64,000 bases of DNA from Mycolicibacterium komossense. Lineage in GTDB: Bacteria; Actinomycetota; Actinomycetes; Mycobacteriales; Mycobacteriaceae. The notes beneath the pieces are model-generated. The model had not been told where the DNA came from. It saw only the letters and a list, made by a program, of their open reading frames with translations, and did no database searches. Shown piece after piece: positions 53,770 through 62,662 of this stretch. Numbering within the stretch: the stretch's first letter is position 1; each line of letters opens with the position of its first letter. Location of the stretch: the NCBI RefSeq assembly GCF_025822605.1, contig NZ_JACKTY010000021.1, positions 35,943 to 99,942 of the forward strand. Reading direction: 5' to 3'. The position numbers and the translations under genes were made by a program.

Positions 53770-54908
53770 GACTGGTGACCGAATCCGGGCTGTGGAGCAC
53801 CGCGGCCCGGCCTGCGCCGGTGCCCGCGACCGCATTGCTGGAGGTCAGCGGTGCGGTGCTGTCCTGGCCGGTCGACGACCCGGCGGCGGCACCGCAGATC
53901 ACGTTCACCGATGTGCGCCGGGCCGACTGGCTGTGGCGGGTGTTGGGCGAATCCGGGCACAACGCCGTCGTCACCGCTCTGGACGGCGCGGCTCGCAGCG
54001 CGGGACCGAACCTCGAAATCGCCGGCGTCGAGTTGATCGGGGGATCGGTCGATCCGCTGCGCGCACTGGCGCTAGGACACTGGCTGCGCCGGTGGTGGCC
54101 CGCCAGTGCGCGCGCCGGTATCCCGGCCCTGGACGCGGCGCTGCTGGATGCCGAGATCGCGCTGCGGACGGTCGCGGCCCAGGACTACTTCACCGACGAC
54201 ACACCGGACTCCGACGTCGGGGAGCTGCTCGCCCCGCATCCGGTGGCGCTCACCGCGCACGCTCTCGGTGGAGATCCCCGGGTGGTCGGTCTCGCCAGAG
54301 CGTGCGGCGAGCTCGCGTCGGATATCGGACTGGAGGGCGCCGGCTGGGCGCGGTTGGAAGCCGCTCTTGATCAGCTACCGCCGCCCGGGGCCGACGTGTC
54401 TGCCGGCCGGCGGGACGATTACGCGTTGGCCGCGGGTACCGACGGCGGTCGCGGCGGTGTGGGCGCCATCGCCGACGGGGTGGATTCGCTCCGGTGGACG
54501 ACTGTGGCGCCGGGCATATTCGATGCGGCCGAGGACACCGTGCACTGGACCGTCGAGACCCGCGGCGGGCTGGCTGTCGCGATCGTCACCGTCGCAGTGG
54601 GCGGTACTCAGTCGGCGTCGGGGGTGGTGGTGTCGCTGCGAACCGGGGACATCAGCGGGACCGGTGTGCTCGATGCCGGCGGTCGGGCACTGTTGCCTCT
54701 GCTTGACGCAGGCCGGCTGCCGGTGACGGAATCCGTTGCCTGGGATCGGGACTGGGCCTCGACCCGGGTGACGGTCGGCGACGACGTCCAGTCCGATGAG
54801 TCACCGGAGATCCGTGAGCGGATCCGCCGCTTCGCGCGCGACCGGCTGCAGCAGCCGGCGCAGGACGCGTACCTGGCCGAGATCCTTGCCGCAGAATGGG
54901 ATTACTGA
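53766..54908 (+). CDS. unrecognised protein, fourth gene of the CHAT cluster
   Basis: 380 residues. The N-terminal half is alpha/beta with Trp-rich helices (LGHWLRRWWPASARAGIPAL). The C-terminal half from about residue 245 looks like a small beta sandwich (LRWTTVAPGIFDAAEDTVHW; VVVSLRTGDISGTGVLDAGG; LPVTESVAWDRDWASTRVTV) ending in a helix. The last segment could fold as a binding domain. No homologue is recognised and there is no signal peptide. Converges with the AraC gene 7 bp downstream. Confidence 0.7.
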   Translation: MRLVTESGLWSTAARPAPVPATALLEVSGAVLSWPVDDPAAAPQITFTDVRRADWLWRVLGESGHNAVVTALDGAARSAGPNLEIAGVELIGGSVDPLRALALGHWLRRWWPASARAGIPALDAALLDAEIALRTVAAQDYFTDDTPDSDVGELLAPHPVALTAHALGGDPRVVGLARACGELASDIGLEGAGWARLEAALDQLPPPGADVSAGRRDDYALAAGTDGGRGGVGAIADGVDSLRWTTVAPGIFDAAEDTVHWTVETRGGLAVAIVTVAVGGTQSASGVVVSLRTGDISGTGVLDAGGRALLPLLDAGRLPVTESVAWDRDWASTRVTVGDDVQSDESPEIRERIRRFARDRLQQPAQDAYLAEILAAEWDY

Positions 54909-54915
54909 ACTGTCG

Positions 54916-55764
54916 TCACGCCTGGGTCTGGGTGACGCGGCGCCGATACGACGACGGGGTCTCCCCGCAGAACAGTGTGAACGCGCGGGTGAACGAGCTC
55001 ACGCTCTCGAAGCCGACGGCGGTCGAGGTGTCCTGTACTGACTGTCCCGGCGCGGCCAGCATCGCCATCGCCCGCAGCATGCGGGCATGCAGGAGGTAGG
55101 TTCGCCACGGCAGGCCGAGAGTGTCCTGGAACAGCCGGCGCAGCGTGCGTTCCGACACGGCGACGGCCCGGCAGACCTGGTCGGCCGTCACCGAGTCGAG
55201 GTGCTCCTTGGTGAACGCCATCGCGGCCGCCACGATCGGGTTGTCCGATGTCGGAAGACTCAGTGGCGCTTCGTGATCCAGCGCCTCGGCGACCAGGGCC
55301 GCCAATGTGCGGAAGAAATTGTCCGACTCGTCGTCACCGGCGGGCCGGTTGATCGGCCACTTCAACGCATAGATCATCATCTCGCGGATCAGCGGCGACA
55401 CTGCGATGATCCGGGCCCGGCCGCCGCCATCCGGGATCAAACCGGGGTCGAACATCACCGCGACCGTCTTCACGTCGGGGTTCATCACGGCCTGGTGTTC
55501 GAGGCCGACGGGGATCCACGCCGCCTGCTGCGGTGGCAAAAGGTAGTGCGCCGTATCGGTTTCGACCTCGACCAGCCCATGCAGGGCGTACTCGATCTGA
55601 TGAACCTCGTGCGAGTGCCAGCCGGTGATCAGCCCGTCACCCTCGTAGAGATAACTGCCCGCCAGGGCATGGCCGCCACGGCGGAGTTCGATCACCGGGC
55701 GAATCGGTGCGGCCAACTTGGCCGGTTGGGCTAAACCTCTGTCCGATGGCGCAGAGACGGTCAC
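54916..55764 (-). CDS. AraC-family transcriptional regulator
   Basis: 282 residues. N-terminal cupin sensor (GLITGWHSHEVHQIEYALHG; QQAAWIPVGLEHQAVMNPD), then two C-terminal HTH motifs: VTADQVCRAVAVSERTLRRL and VQDTSTAVGFESVSSFTRAF, followed by FCGETPSSYRRR. It therefore binds a small ligand and activates or represses nearby genes, most likely the divergent amidohydrolase gene 24 bp away. GTG 55764 was chosen; TACCCT lies 8 nt upstream on its strand. A far longer in-frame stretch upstream is antisense of the amidohydrolase gene. Confidence 0.88.
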   Translation of the reverse strand: MTVSAPSDRGLAQPAKLAAPIRPVIELRRGGHALAGSYLYEGDGLITGWHSHEVHQIEYALHGLVEVETDTAHYLLPPQQAAWIPVGLEHQAVMNPDVKTVAVMFDPGLIPDGGGRARIIAVSPLIREMMIYALKWPINRPAGDDESDNFFRTLAALVAEALDHEAPLSLPTSDNPIVAAAMAFTKEHLDSVTADQVCRAVAVSERTLRRLFQDTLGLPWRTYLLHARMLRAMAMLAAPGQSVQDTSTAVGFESVSSFTRAFTLFCGETPSSYRRRVTQTQA

Positions 55765-55788
55765 ACCGCTAGAGGGTACTAGTTGGAT

Positions 55789-57051
55789 ATGAATACCGAC
55801 GACCTGATTCTGGTCAGCATCGACGACCATGTCGTGGAGCCTCCCGATATGTTCCTCAACCACGTACCCGCCAAGTACAAAGAGGACGCACCGATCGTCG
55901 TACAGGACGATCAGGGCGTCGACCGGTGGTTCTACCAGGGCAAACCACAGGGAGTCAGCGGACTCAACGCAGTGGTGTCCTGGCCTCCGGAGGAGTGGGG
56001 CCGCGACCCCGCCGGTTTCGCCGAGATGCGGCCCGGCGTCTACGACGTGCACGCGCGGGTCAAGGATATGAGCCGCAACGGCATCCTGGCCTCGATGTGC
56101 TTCCCGACGTTCACGGGCTTCTCGGCCCGGCACCTCAACCAGCACCGCGAGGACGTCACGCTGGTGATGGTGTCGGCGTACAACGACTGGCATATCGACG
56201 AATGGGCGGGCAGCTACCCTGACCGCTTCATCCCGATCGCCGTGCTGCCGACCTGGAACCCCGAGGCCATGTGTGCCGAGATCCGTCGGGTGGCCGCCAA
56301 GGGCTGCCATGCGGTGACCATGCCGGAACTGCCGCATCTGGAAGGCATTCCGAGCTACCACGACGAGGACTACTGGGGCCAGGTCTTCCGGACCCTGTCC
56401 GAGGAGAACGTGGTGATGTGCCTGCACATCGGCACCGGATTCGGGGCGATCAGCATGGCGCCCAACGCGCCGATCGACAACCTGATCATCTTGGCCACGC
56501 AGGTTTCGGCGATGTGCGCCCAGGATCTGCTCTGGGGTCCGGCGATGCGTAACTATCCCGACCTGAAGTTCGCCTTCTCCGAGGGGGGTATCGGCTGGAT
56601 CCCGTTCTACCTCGACCGCAGCGACCGGCACTACACGAACCAGAAGTGGCTGCGCCGGGACTTCGGCGACAAGCTGCCCAGTGACGTCTTCCGTGACCAC
56701 TCGCTGGCCTGCTACGTCACCGACAAGACATCGCTGAAGCTGCGGCATGAGATCGGGATCGACATCATCGCCTGGGAGTGCGACTATCCGCATTCGGACT
56801 GCTTCTGGCCTGACGCGCCCGAGCAGGTGCTGGCCGAACTCAACGCCGCCGGTGCTGACGACGTCGATATCAACAAGATCACCTGGCAGAATTCGTGCCG
56901 GTTCTTCGGGTGGGATCCGTTCGCGCGGATCCCCAAGGAGCAGGCGACGGTGGGTGCGCTGCGTGCGACGGCCACCGATGTCGACGTGTCGATCCGGCCG
57001 CGCAAGGAGTGGGCGGCGCGATACGCCGAGGAGCACCTCGCGACCAGGTGA
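55789..57051 (+). CDS. amidohydrolase 2-family metal hydrolase/decarboxylase
   Basis: 420 residues. TDDLILVSIDDHVVEPPDMF (DxH-like first metal motif), VVMCLHIGTGFGAISMAPNA, FAFSEGGIGWIPFYLDRSDR and IAWECDYPHSDCFWPDAPEQ (terminal Asp) are the Amidohydro_2 landmarks. The family includes aromatic-acid decarboxylases and hydrolases of lactones; many mycobacterial copies of this size act in lipid or steroid breakdown. ATG 55789 is preceded by an in-frame TTG at 55783. The divergent AraC regulator is a likely controller. Confidence 0.85.
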   Translation: MNTDDLILVSIDDHVVEPPDMFLNHVPAKYKEDAPIVVQDDQGVDRWFYQGKPQGVSGLNAVVSWPPEEWGRDPAGFAEMRPGVYDVHARVKDMSRNGILASMCFPTFTGFSARHLNQHREDVTLVMVSAYNDWHIDEWAGSYPDRFIPIAVLPTWNPEAMCAEIRRVAAKGCHAVTMPELPHLEGIPSYHDEDYWGQVFRTLSEENVVMCLHIGTGFGAISMAPNAPIDNLIILATQVSAMCAQDLLWGPAMRNYPDLKFAFSEGGIGWIPFYLDRSDRHYTNQKWLRRDFGDKLPSDVFRDHSLACYVTDKTSLKLRHEIGIDIIAWECDYPHSDCFWPDAPEQVLAELNAAGADDVDINKITWQNSCRFFGWDPFARIPKEQATVGALRATATDVDVSIRPRKEWAARYAEEHLATR

Positions 57052-57052
57052 G

Positions 57053-57058
57053 TACGCT
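57053..57058 (+). promoter_or_regulatory. -10 element of the small GNAT gene
   Basis: TACGCT with 6 nt to the GTG at 57065; within 14 bp of the previous stop. Confidence 0.45.
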
Positions 57059-57064
57059 GCGGTC

Positions 57065-57526
57065 GTGGCTGACACCTGCCTGCGGCGCGCCGACGCCACA
57101 GACCTGCCCGCGATCACCGACCTTGTGAATGCGGCATACACCAAGTACGTCGAGCGGATCGGTCGGCCGCCGGCGCCGATGACGGCTGACTATGCGCAGC
57201 TGCTGCAGTCGTCACGGATCTGGGTGATCGACCGCGGCACAACACTTGTCGGCCTCCTCGTCACCGAGAACAAGGGCGACCACCTGTTCCTCGACGTCAT
57301 CGCCGTCGCGCCCGCCACCCAGGGCAGTGGCTACGGTCGGCAACTGATGGACCGCGCCGAATTCGACGCCGCCGAACAGGGCCTGACCGAGGTGCGGCTG
57401 TACACCAACCAGGCGATGACCGAGAACCTGACGTTCTACCCGAAGCTGGGTTACCAGGAGACCGCCCGCGGGAGCCAGGACGGCTTCCGGCGGGTGTTCT
57501 ACCGCAAGGTGCTGAATCCCGGCTGA
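57065..57526 (+). CDS. GNAT-family N-acetyltransferase
   Basis: 153 residues. CLRRADATDLPAITDLVNAA opens the fold, LFLDVIAVAPATQGSGYGRQ is the acetyl-CoA pyrophosphate loop, and VRLYTNQAMTENLTFYPKLG the C-terminal motif with Asn/Tyr. Substrate not predictable. Its own promoter is visible although it lies just after the amidohydrolase gene. Confidence 0.85.
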   Translation: MADTCLRRADATDLPAITDLVNAAYTKYVERIGRPPAPMTADYAQLLQSSRIWVIDRGTTLVGLLVTENKGDHLFLDVIAVAPATQGSGYGRQLMDRAEFDAAEQGLTEVRLYTNQAMTENLTFYPKLGYQETARGSQDGFRRVFYRKVLNPG

Positions 57527-57527
57527 G

Positions 57528-57555
57528 GCGGCGCCCCCGCGCCAGCTCGCGCCGC
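57528..57555. terminator. hairpin between convergent GNAT and receiver genes
   Basis: GCGGCGC and GCGCCGC pair (7 of 7) around a 14-nt loop in the 32-bp gap. No U-tract. Confidence 0.35.
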
Positions 57556-57558
57556 GAA

Positions 57559-57999
57559 TCAGGTGTGGGGAAGCCGGACGACCTGAACGAAGAACTCGTC
57601 GATCTGACGTACCGCACCCATGAATTGATCCAGGTCAACCGGTTTCGTGACGTAGGCGTTGGCGTGCAGTTTGTAGCTGCGCAGAATGTCTTCTTCCGCT
57701 GACGATGTGGTCAGCACAACGACCGGAATGTGGCACAGGTCGGGATCGCCTTTGATCTTTTCCAGGATGTGTCTGCCGTCGTACTTGGGCAGATTCAGAT
57801 CGAGCAGGATCAGATCCGGTCGAGGCGCGTGTTCGTAGCTGCCGCGCTGGTAGAGGAAGTCCAGACCCTCCTGCCCGTCGTGCGCCACGTGGAGTGTGTT
57901 GTTGATCTTGTTATGCTCGAACGCTTCCCGCGTGATCAGCTCATCACCGGGGTCATCCTCGACGAGCAGGACGTCGATCGCTCGACTGGCGGGAGTCAT
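57559..57999 (-). CDS. single-domain response regulator (Rcp1-like)
   Basis: 146 residues, receiver domain only. Acidic pocket DVLLVEDDPGDE, phosphorylation site Asp67 in LILLDLNLPKYDG, Thr in VLTTSS, and Lys119 in YVTKPVDL. Short LNLP-type receivers of this kind (Rcp1) pair with phytochrome- and CHASE-type histidine kinases. Its ATG overlaps the kinase stop (57996-57999) so it is translated after it. With no output domain it must act through protein-protein contact. Confidence 0.9.
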   Translation of the reverse strand: MTPASRAIDVLLVEDDPGDELITREAFEHNKINNTLHVAHDGQEGLDFLYQRGSYEHAPRPDLILLDLNLPKYDGRHILEKIKGDPDLCHIPVVVLTTSSAEEDILRSYKLHANAYVTKPVDLDQFMGAVRQIDEFFVQVVRLPHT

Positions 58000-59627
58000 G
58001 GTGGTGGTCCTTCCGTAGTGGCCGCGGGATTACGGTCCAACTTGTCAGTGGGTACCGCACCTTCGGGCAGGGTAAACCGAAATCGCGTTCCCTCGGTGTA
58101 GGAGCTGTCGATCCAGATGGTTCCGCCATGGTGCTCGACGATTTTCTTGCACAGCGCCAGTCCGATACCGGTGCCGGAGTAGGCATCGCGGACATGCAGG
58201 CGTTGGAAGATGACAAACACCTTGTCAGTGAATTCCTCCGGGATGCCGATTCCGTTGTCCGACACGGTGAACAACCAATGACCATCGTGGTCACCGGTAC
58301 CTGGTACGCAGCCGATCTCGATCCGCGGCGGCACCCCTTCGCGGCGGAACTTGATCGCATTTCCGAGCAGGTTCTGCCACAACATGGCCAGCAGCGTCGA
58401 ATCCCCGTTGATCGTCGGGAGTTCGCTATTCGGGCGTTCGATCGTGGCGTCGGACTCCTCGATGGCGGCGGCGAGATTCTCCACCGCGGTGCTCAACGTG
58501 GCTTCCAGGTCGACGTCGGCGTAGGCGGAGTTCAGTCGGCCGACACGGGAAAAGGTGAGCAGGTCGTTGATCAGTGCCTGCATGCGTTTGGCGCCATCCA
58601 CGGCGAACCCGATGTACTCGGTGCCACGTTCGTCGAGTTTGTCTCCGTAGCGGCGCTCCAGCAACTGGCAGAAGGACGCGACCTTACGCAGCGGCTCCTG
58701 CAGATCGTGCGAGGCGACGTAGGCGAACTGCTCCAATTCGGCATTGGAGCGGCGCAATTCGGTGGCTTGCTCGTCGAGGGCTTCGGTTTGTGTCACCAAC
58801 AGGGCGCGGGCCGCCTGCGTCGTTTCCAGTTCGTCGACGATTCGCTGCCGCATGTTTTCGACATCCATGGCGATGGCCCGAATGTCCTTGGGGCCCTGCG
58901 GAACAATCTCTTGGGTGAAGTGTCCTTCGCTGGTCCGCCGACACGCCGCAGCCAGCGCGTTCAGGGGGCGGGTGACCGCCGTCTGCATGACGATCGCCAG
59001 CGCGATGGCCGCGATCAGCACCACCACGATGATGGCGATCAGTACCCGGTCCCGCCACGTCCGGATCGCGTTCAGGTTGGTGATGCCGTCCGCGCGAGCA
59101 GTGGTCAGGTGTTGGTTCTGGACGTCGAAAAGTGTCCGGATACTGTCGAATTCGGTCTTCCCGCGCTCGGCCAGATCGGAGTTCACCACCCCGGGCCGGC
59201 CAGGCGTCACACCGGCGATGAGCGGTTCGGCGAACGAGGTCCGCCACGTCGCCGACGCCTGCTCGATCGCCTCCACGTCGGATATCAATTCCGAGCGGCC
59301 GGTGGCCCGTTGGCGGATGTCGTCGACCGCCGTCGCCTCGGCGGTCATACCTTCGTGATAGGGCGTCAGGAACTGTGGATCGGCACTGATGGCGTAACCG
59401 CGAACCGCCGTTTCCTGGTCGCGAAGTGCAGCCTGCAGCCGGTAGGCCGCCGATCGCGACGGCTGGATGATGTCAATCAGCTCGCCGGACACATCGTCGG
59501 TGCGGTTCATCAGGATCCCGCCGCCGATCGCGCCGCCCAGCACCAGGATGCCCATCACCACCAGCACCAGCATCTGCAGGCCCTGCACGGTGAACGGGCT
59601 CTTGCGCCAGGGACCCGGATCGATCAT
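57996..59627 (-). CDS. CHASE3/HAMP-type sensor histidine kinase
   Basis: 543 residues. TM1 at about 18-42 (LVLVVMGILVLGGAIGGGIL); the extracytoplasmic part (residues about 43-193) has the CHASE3 traits AAYRLQAALRDQETAVRGYA; TM2 at about 196-215; HAMP; coiled coil; HisKA with phospho-acceptor His307 (VASHDLQEPLRKVASF); HATPase domain with NLLGNAIKF, DNGIGIP and GTGIGLALCKK. It senses an external or membrane signal and phosphorylates the partner receivers. Downstream of the phosphatase gene by ATGA overlap. Confidence 0.9.
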   Translation of the reverse strand: MIDPGPWRKSPFTVQGLQMLVLVVMGILVLGGAIGGGILMNRTDDVSGELIDIIQPSRSAAYRLQAALRDQETAVRGYAISADPQFLTPYHEGMTAEATAVDDIRQRATGRSELISDVEAIEQASATWRTSFAEPLIAGVTPGRPGVVNSDLAERGKTEFDSIRTLFDVQNQHLTTARADGITNLNAIRTWRDRVLIAIIVVVLIAAIALAIVMQTAVTRPLNALAAACRRTSEGHFTQEIVPQGPKDIRAIAMDVENMRQRIVDELETTQAARALLVTQTEALDEQATELRRSNAELEQFAYVASHDLQEPLRKVASFCQLLERRYGDKLDERGTEYIGFAVDGAKRMQALINDLLTFSRVGRLNSAYADVDLEATLSTAVENLAAAIEESDATIERPNSELPTINGDSTLLAMLWQNLLGNAIKFRREGVPPRIEIGCVPGTGDHDGHWLFTVSDNGIGIPEEFTDKVFVIFQRLHVRDAYSGTGIGLALCKKIVEHHGGTIWIDSSYTEGTRFRFTLPEGAVPTDKLDRNPAATTEGPPP

Positions 59628-60778
59628 CGCGCCGCCCGTTCGACCCGCACCACCGCGATATCGTCGGTCAACCCGCCCCAGGCCTGGGCCCGGCGCTCGG
59701 CGCTGGCGATCAGCGCATCGACGAACTCGGGACCCGGCAGTGAGGCGAACGACCGGGCCAACTCGAGGAGGCCGTCCTCGCCGAGGCGCTCGTTACCGCG
59801 CCCGGAATGCCCTTCGAACAGGCCGTCAGTCAGTAGCACGATCGCGTGCCCCTCGGGCAGTTCCAGCTCGTTGAGCGGCCAATCGGTACCGCTGAGGCCC
59901 AGCGCCCGCCCGCTGGGCGGTTCCAGCCAGTCCACCGTGTCCGGTCCGTGCACGAGCATGCCGGGATGGCCGGCCCGGATCGCCGTGAACCGCAGGCTGT
60001 CGGGGGCGAAGGCGAGACTGAGGACCGTCGCGAAGGTGCCGACACTGGAACTCTCGGCACGGAGCAGGCGTTCGAGCTCACGCATTCGTTCATTGCCGCG
60101 CAGACCGGCGAAGGTCAGTGCCCGCCAGCCGATGCGCAGCGCCACCCCGAGAGCGGCCTCGTCGGGGCCGTGTCCGGCTACGTCGCCGACCACGACGTGC
60201 ACGGTGCGATCAGGTGTCTGGATGAAGTCGTAGAAATCGCCGCCCAGCAGGGCATCTTCGCGACTGGACCGGTAGCGGGCGACGATATCGACGCCGGGGT
60301 TCTCCAGCAGCAACGGCGTAGCCAGCAGACCGCGTTCGAGGCGCGCGTTCTCCTTGGCCCGTAGCTCGCTGGCATGCAGTTCGACCGCGGTCAGCTCGGC
60401 CCGCTTGCGTTCGATCGCGTACAACAGGGCACGCCGCAGTACCTCGGGCTCAACCCGGCCCTTGATCAGGTAGTCCTGCGCGCCGGACGCGACGGCTGAC
60501 ATTCCGAAATGTTCGTCGTTGAGGCCGGTCAGCACCACGATCGGCAAGGTGGCGTCCAGCTTGGCGACGTCGTCGAGCGCGGCGATCCCGTTGGCATCCG
60601 GCAGGTTCAGATCCAGCAGGACGCAGTCCGGGCGGAAGTGGGCGAGTTCACGCTGGGCGGCGGCCACCGACTCCGCCCACACCAGTCGGATATCGCCGAC
60701 CGCATCGGCGATCAGCTCTTCGACCAGCAGTGCATCGCCACGATCGTCTTCGACGAGCAACAGGGATAACGGCTTCAT
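59624..60778 (-). CDS. receiver-PP2C (RsbU/SpoIIE-type) phosphatase
   Basis: 384 residues from ATG 60778 (MKPLSLLLVEDDRG). Residues 1-about 125 are a receiver domain with Asp56 (VLLDLNLPD); then a coiled-coil linker (RKRAELTAVELHASELRAKE) and a PPM phosphatase domain with GGDFYDF, VVGDVAGHGPDEA, IVLLTDGLFE and LTDDIAVVRV, the metal-binding Asp residues. It dephosphorylates a Ser/Thr protein, typically an anti-anti-sigma factor, controlled by phosphorylation from the adjacent kinase. No anti-sigma gene lies in the window. An in-frame longer start exists to 60844. Confidence 0.88.
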   Translation of the reverse strand: MKPLSLLLVEDDRGDALLVEELIADAVGDIRLVWAESVAAAQRELAHFRPDCVLLDLNLPDANGIAALDDVAKLDATLPIVVLTGLNDEHFGMSAVASGAQDYLIKGRVEPEVLRRALLYAIERKRAELTAVELHASELRAKENARLERGLLATPLLLENPGVDIVARYRSSREDALLGGDFYDFIQTPDRTVHVVVGDVAGHGPDEAALGVALRIGWRALTFAGLRGNERMRELERLLRAESSSVGTFATVLSLAFAPDSLRFTAIRAGHPGMLVHGPDTVDWLEPPSGRALGLSGTDWPLNELELPEGHAIVLLTDGLFEGHSGRGNERLGEDGLLELARSFASLPGPEFVDALIASAERRAQAWGGLTDDIAVVRVERAAR

Positions 60779-60963
60779 ATGTGAGGCGACAGCGATCTCG
60801 GCCCCGACAGCCAGTTCCGCGCCATGCGGCCCAACCATCCCCAAAACAGGTCCTCACGTCACGACAATCCCGACACACGTACCCCTGTGCTGGAGTCCGA
60901 CGTCGGGCTAACAATACCGGCAGTGGCGCGTGAGTCTGCGCGTTGGGGGAAACCGCCGGTGAC

Positions 60964-60969
60964 TAGGCT
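60964..60969 (+). promoter_or_regulatory. -10 element of the ThDP enzyme gene
   Basis: TAGGCT with 7 nt to the ATG at 60977; this supports that start against in-frame upstream ones. Confidence 0.45.
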
Positions 60970-60976
60970 CTCGCCC

Positions 60977-62662
60977 ATGGACGAAACGAGTCGAACCGAG
61001 AGTCCAACCCAGAGTCGAACGACGGCCGAGTTGATCGTCGAATGCCTGGAGAACGAGGGCGTCACGCATGTCTTCGGCATCCCGGGCGAAGAGAACATCC
61101 GGTTGGTCGACGCGTTGTCGAGGTCGACCATCGACTATGTGCTGACCCGCCACGAGCAGGGTGCGTCGTTCATGGCCGAGGTGTACGGCCGGTTGACGGG
61201 AAAAGCCGGGGTGTGTTCGGCCACGCTGGGACCCGGCGCCATCAACCTGCTCCTCGGTGTCGCCGATGCGACCACGAATTCGACGCCGCTGGTTGCCATT
61301 TCGGCTCAGGTCGGGATGCGGCGGAGCTTCAAGGAATCGCATCAGGGCGTTGACCTGGTCTCGATGTTCGCCCCGGTGACCAAGTGGTCGGCGCTGGTAG
61401 CGACGCCGGGGTCGGTTCCGGAGATGGTCCGCAAGGCCTTCAAACTCGCACAGACCGAACGCCCGGGAGCGGTTTACCTCGCGGTACCCGAGGACGTCGA
61501 GCAAGCGGACGCGGCTCCCGAGGCACGGCCCCTGCACGTCAACGTCCCGCGCCCGGACGACCCGTCTGCCGCGCAGCTGGACCGGGCCGCGCAGATCCTG
61601 CGCGCGGCGCGTAACCCGATCGTGCTGGCCGGGCACGGCGCCGCCCGCGCCGATGCCGCCGAGGCGGTGCGCCGGTTCGCCGAGACGCTCGGCGTCCCCG
61701 TCGCCACCACGTTCCACGGTAAGGGCGTCATGCCCGATGACCACCCGCTGGCGCTGGGCGCCGTCGGCTTCATGCGGCACGACTACGTGAACTTCGGCTT
61801 CGACAGTGCCGACGCGATCGTCGCTGTGGGCTACGAACTCCAGGAGTTCGACCCGATCCGGATCAACCCGCGCGGGGACACTCCGATCATCCACATCCAC
61901 CGCTTTCCGGCCGAGGTCGACACCCATTACGACGTGGCCGTCGGCCTGCACGCGGATATCGGGCGCAGCCTCGACGCCCTGGCCCAGGCGGTCGGTCCGG
62001 AGCAGCGATACACCGCCATCGGCGAGCGTATCCGCACCCTGCTCTCCGCGGAACTCGATCGCGGCCGGACCGACGACAGTTTTCCGCTGGCGCCCGCGCG
62101 CATCGTCGCCGACACGCGGGCGGCGTTGGCGCGCAGCGATATCGCCTTGGTGGACACGGGCGCACTGAAGATGTGGATGGCGCGGCTCTACCCGACCTAC
62201 CAGCCGAACACCTGCCTGATCTCCAACGGTCTGTCCACCATGGGCTGGACGTTGCCCGGTGCGATCGCCGCCAAGATCGCCCGGCCGGAGGCGAAGATCC
62301 TGGTGTCCACCGGCGACGGCTCGTTCCTGATGAACTCCCAGGAGATCGAGACCGCGCTGCGCGTCGGGACCCCGATGGTCATCCTGGTCTGGGTGGACGA
62401 TGCCTACGGGCTGATCAGCTGGAAGATGGACCTCGAAATCGGCCACAACGTCGACACCCGGTTCACCAACCCTGACTTCGTGGCCTATGCGCAGAGTTTC
62501 GGCGCCACCGGCTACCGAATCGGCTCGGCCGACGAACTGTTGCCCACTCTGCGGGAAGCCCTGGCGGCCGACACCGTCAGCATCATCGCCTGCCCAGTCG
62601 ACTATTCGGCCAACAGCGCACTCATCGCGTCGCTCGGCGAGTTGGACGATTCGTTCAGCTGA
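60977..62662 (+). CDS. acetolactate synthase large-subunit-like ThDP enzyme
   Basis: 561 residues. Catalytic Glu60 lies in TRHEQGASFMAEVYGR, the FAD/linker domain has VAISAQVGMRRSFKESHQGV, and the ThDP/Mg motif is STGDGSFLMNSQEIETALRV near residue 445. The second half of the Mg motif, usually NN..YG, reads VDDAYGLISW here. The layout is like AlsS or benzoylformate decarboxylase relatives. The housekeeping ilvB-ilvN-ilvC operon is not here, so a catabolic role is possible. Its 3' end overlaps the convergent methyltransferase gene by 8 bp. Confidence 0.83.
   Translation: MDETSRTESPTQSRTTAELIVECLENEGVTHVFGIPGEENIRLVDALSRSTIDYVLTRHEQGASFMAEVYGRLTGKAGVCSATLGPGAINLLLGVADATTNSTPLVAISAQVGMRRSFKESHQGVDLVSMFAPVTKWSALVATPGSVPEMVRKAFKLAQTERPGAVYLAVPEDVEQADAAPEARPLHVNVPRPDDPSAAQLDRAAQILRAARNPIVLAGHGAARADAAEAVRRFAETLGVPVATTFHGKGVMPDDHPLALGAVGFMRHDYVNFGFDSADAIVAVGYELQEFDPIRINPRGDTPIIHIHRFPAEVDTHYDVAVGLHADIGRSLDALAQAVGPEQRYTAIGERIRTLLSAELDRGRTDDSFPLAPARIVADTRAALARSDIALVDTGALKMWMARLYPTYQPNTCLISNGLSTMGWTLPGAIAAKIARPEAKILVSTGDGSFLMNSQEIETALRVGTPMVILVWVDDAYGLISWKMDLEIGHNVDTRFTNPDFVAYAQSFGATGYRIGSADELLPTLREALAADTVSIIACPVDYSANSALIASLGELDDSFS

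Noticed and set aside
54916..57144. 742-codon minus-strand frame covering the AraC gene and the amidohydrolase gene
   Set aside because: Only the part to 55764 is AraC; the rest is antisense to a clear metal hydrolase gene and its residues are not protein-like.
58128..60233. 701-codon plus-strand frame opposite the kinase and phosphatase genes
   Set aside because: Runs antisense to well-marked CHASE3 kinase and PP2C domains; composition is typical of high-GC shadow frames.
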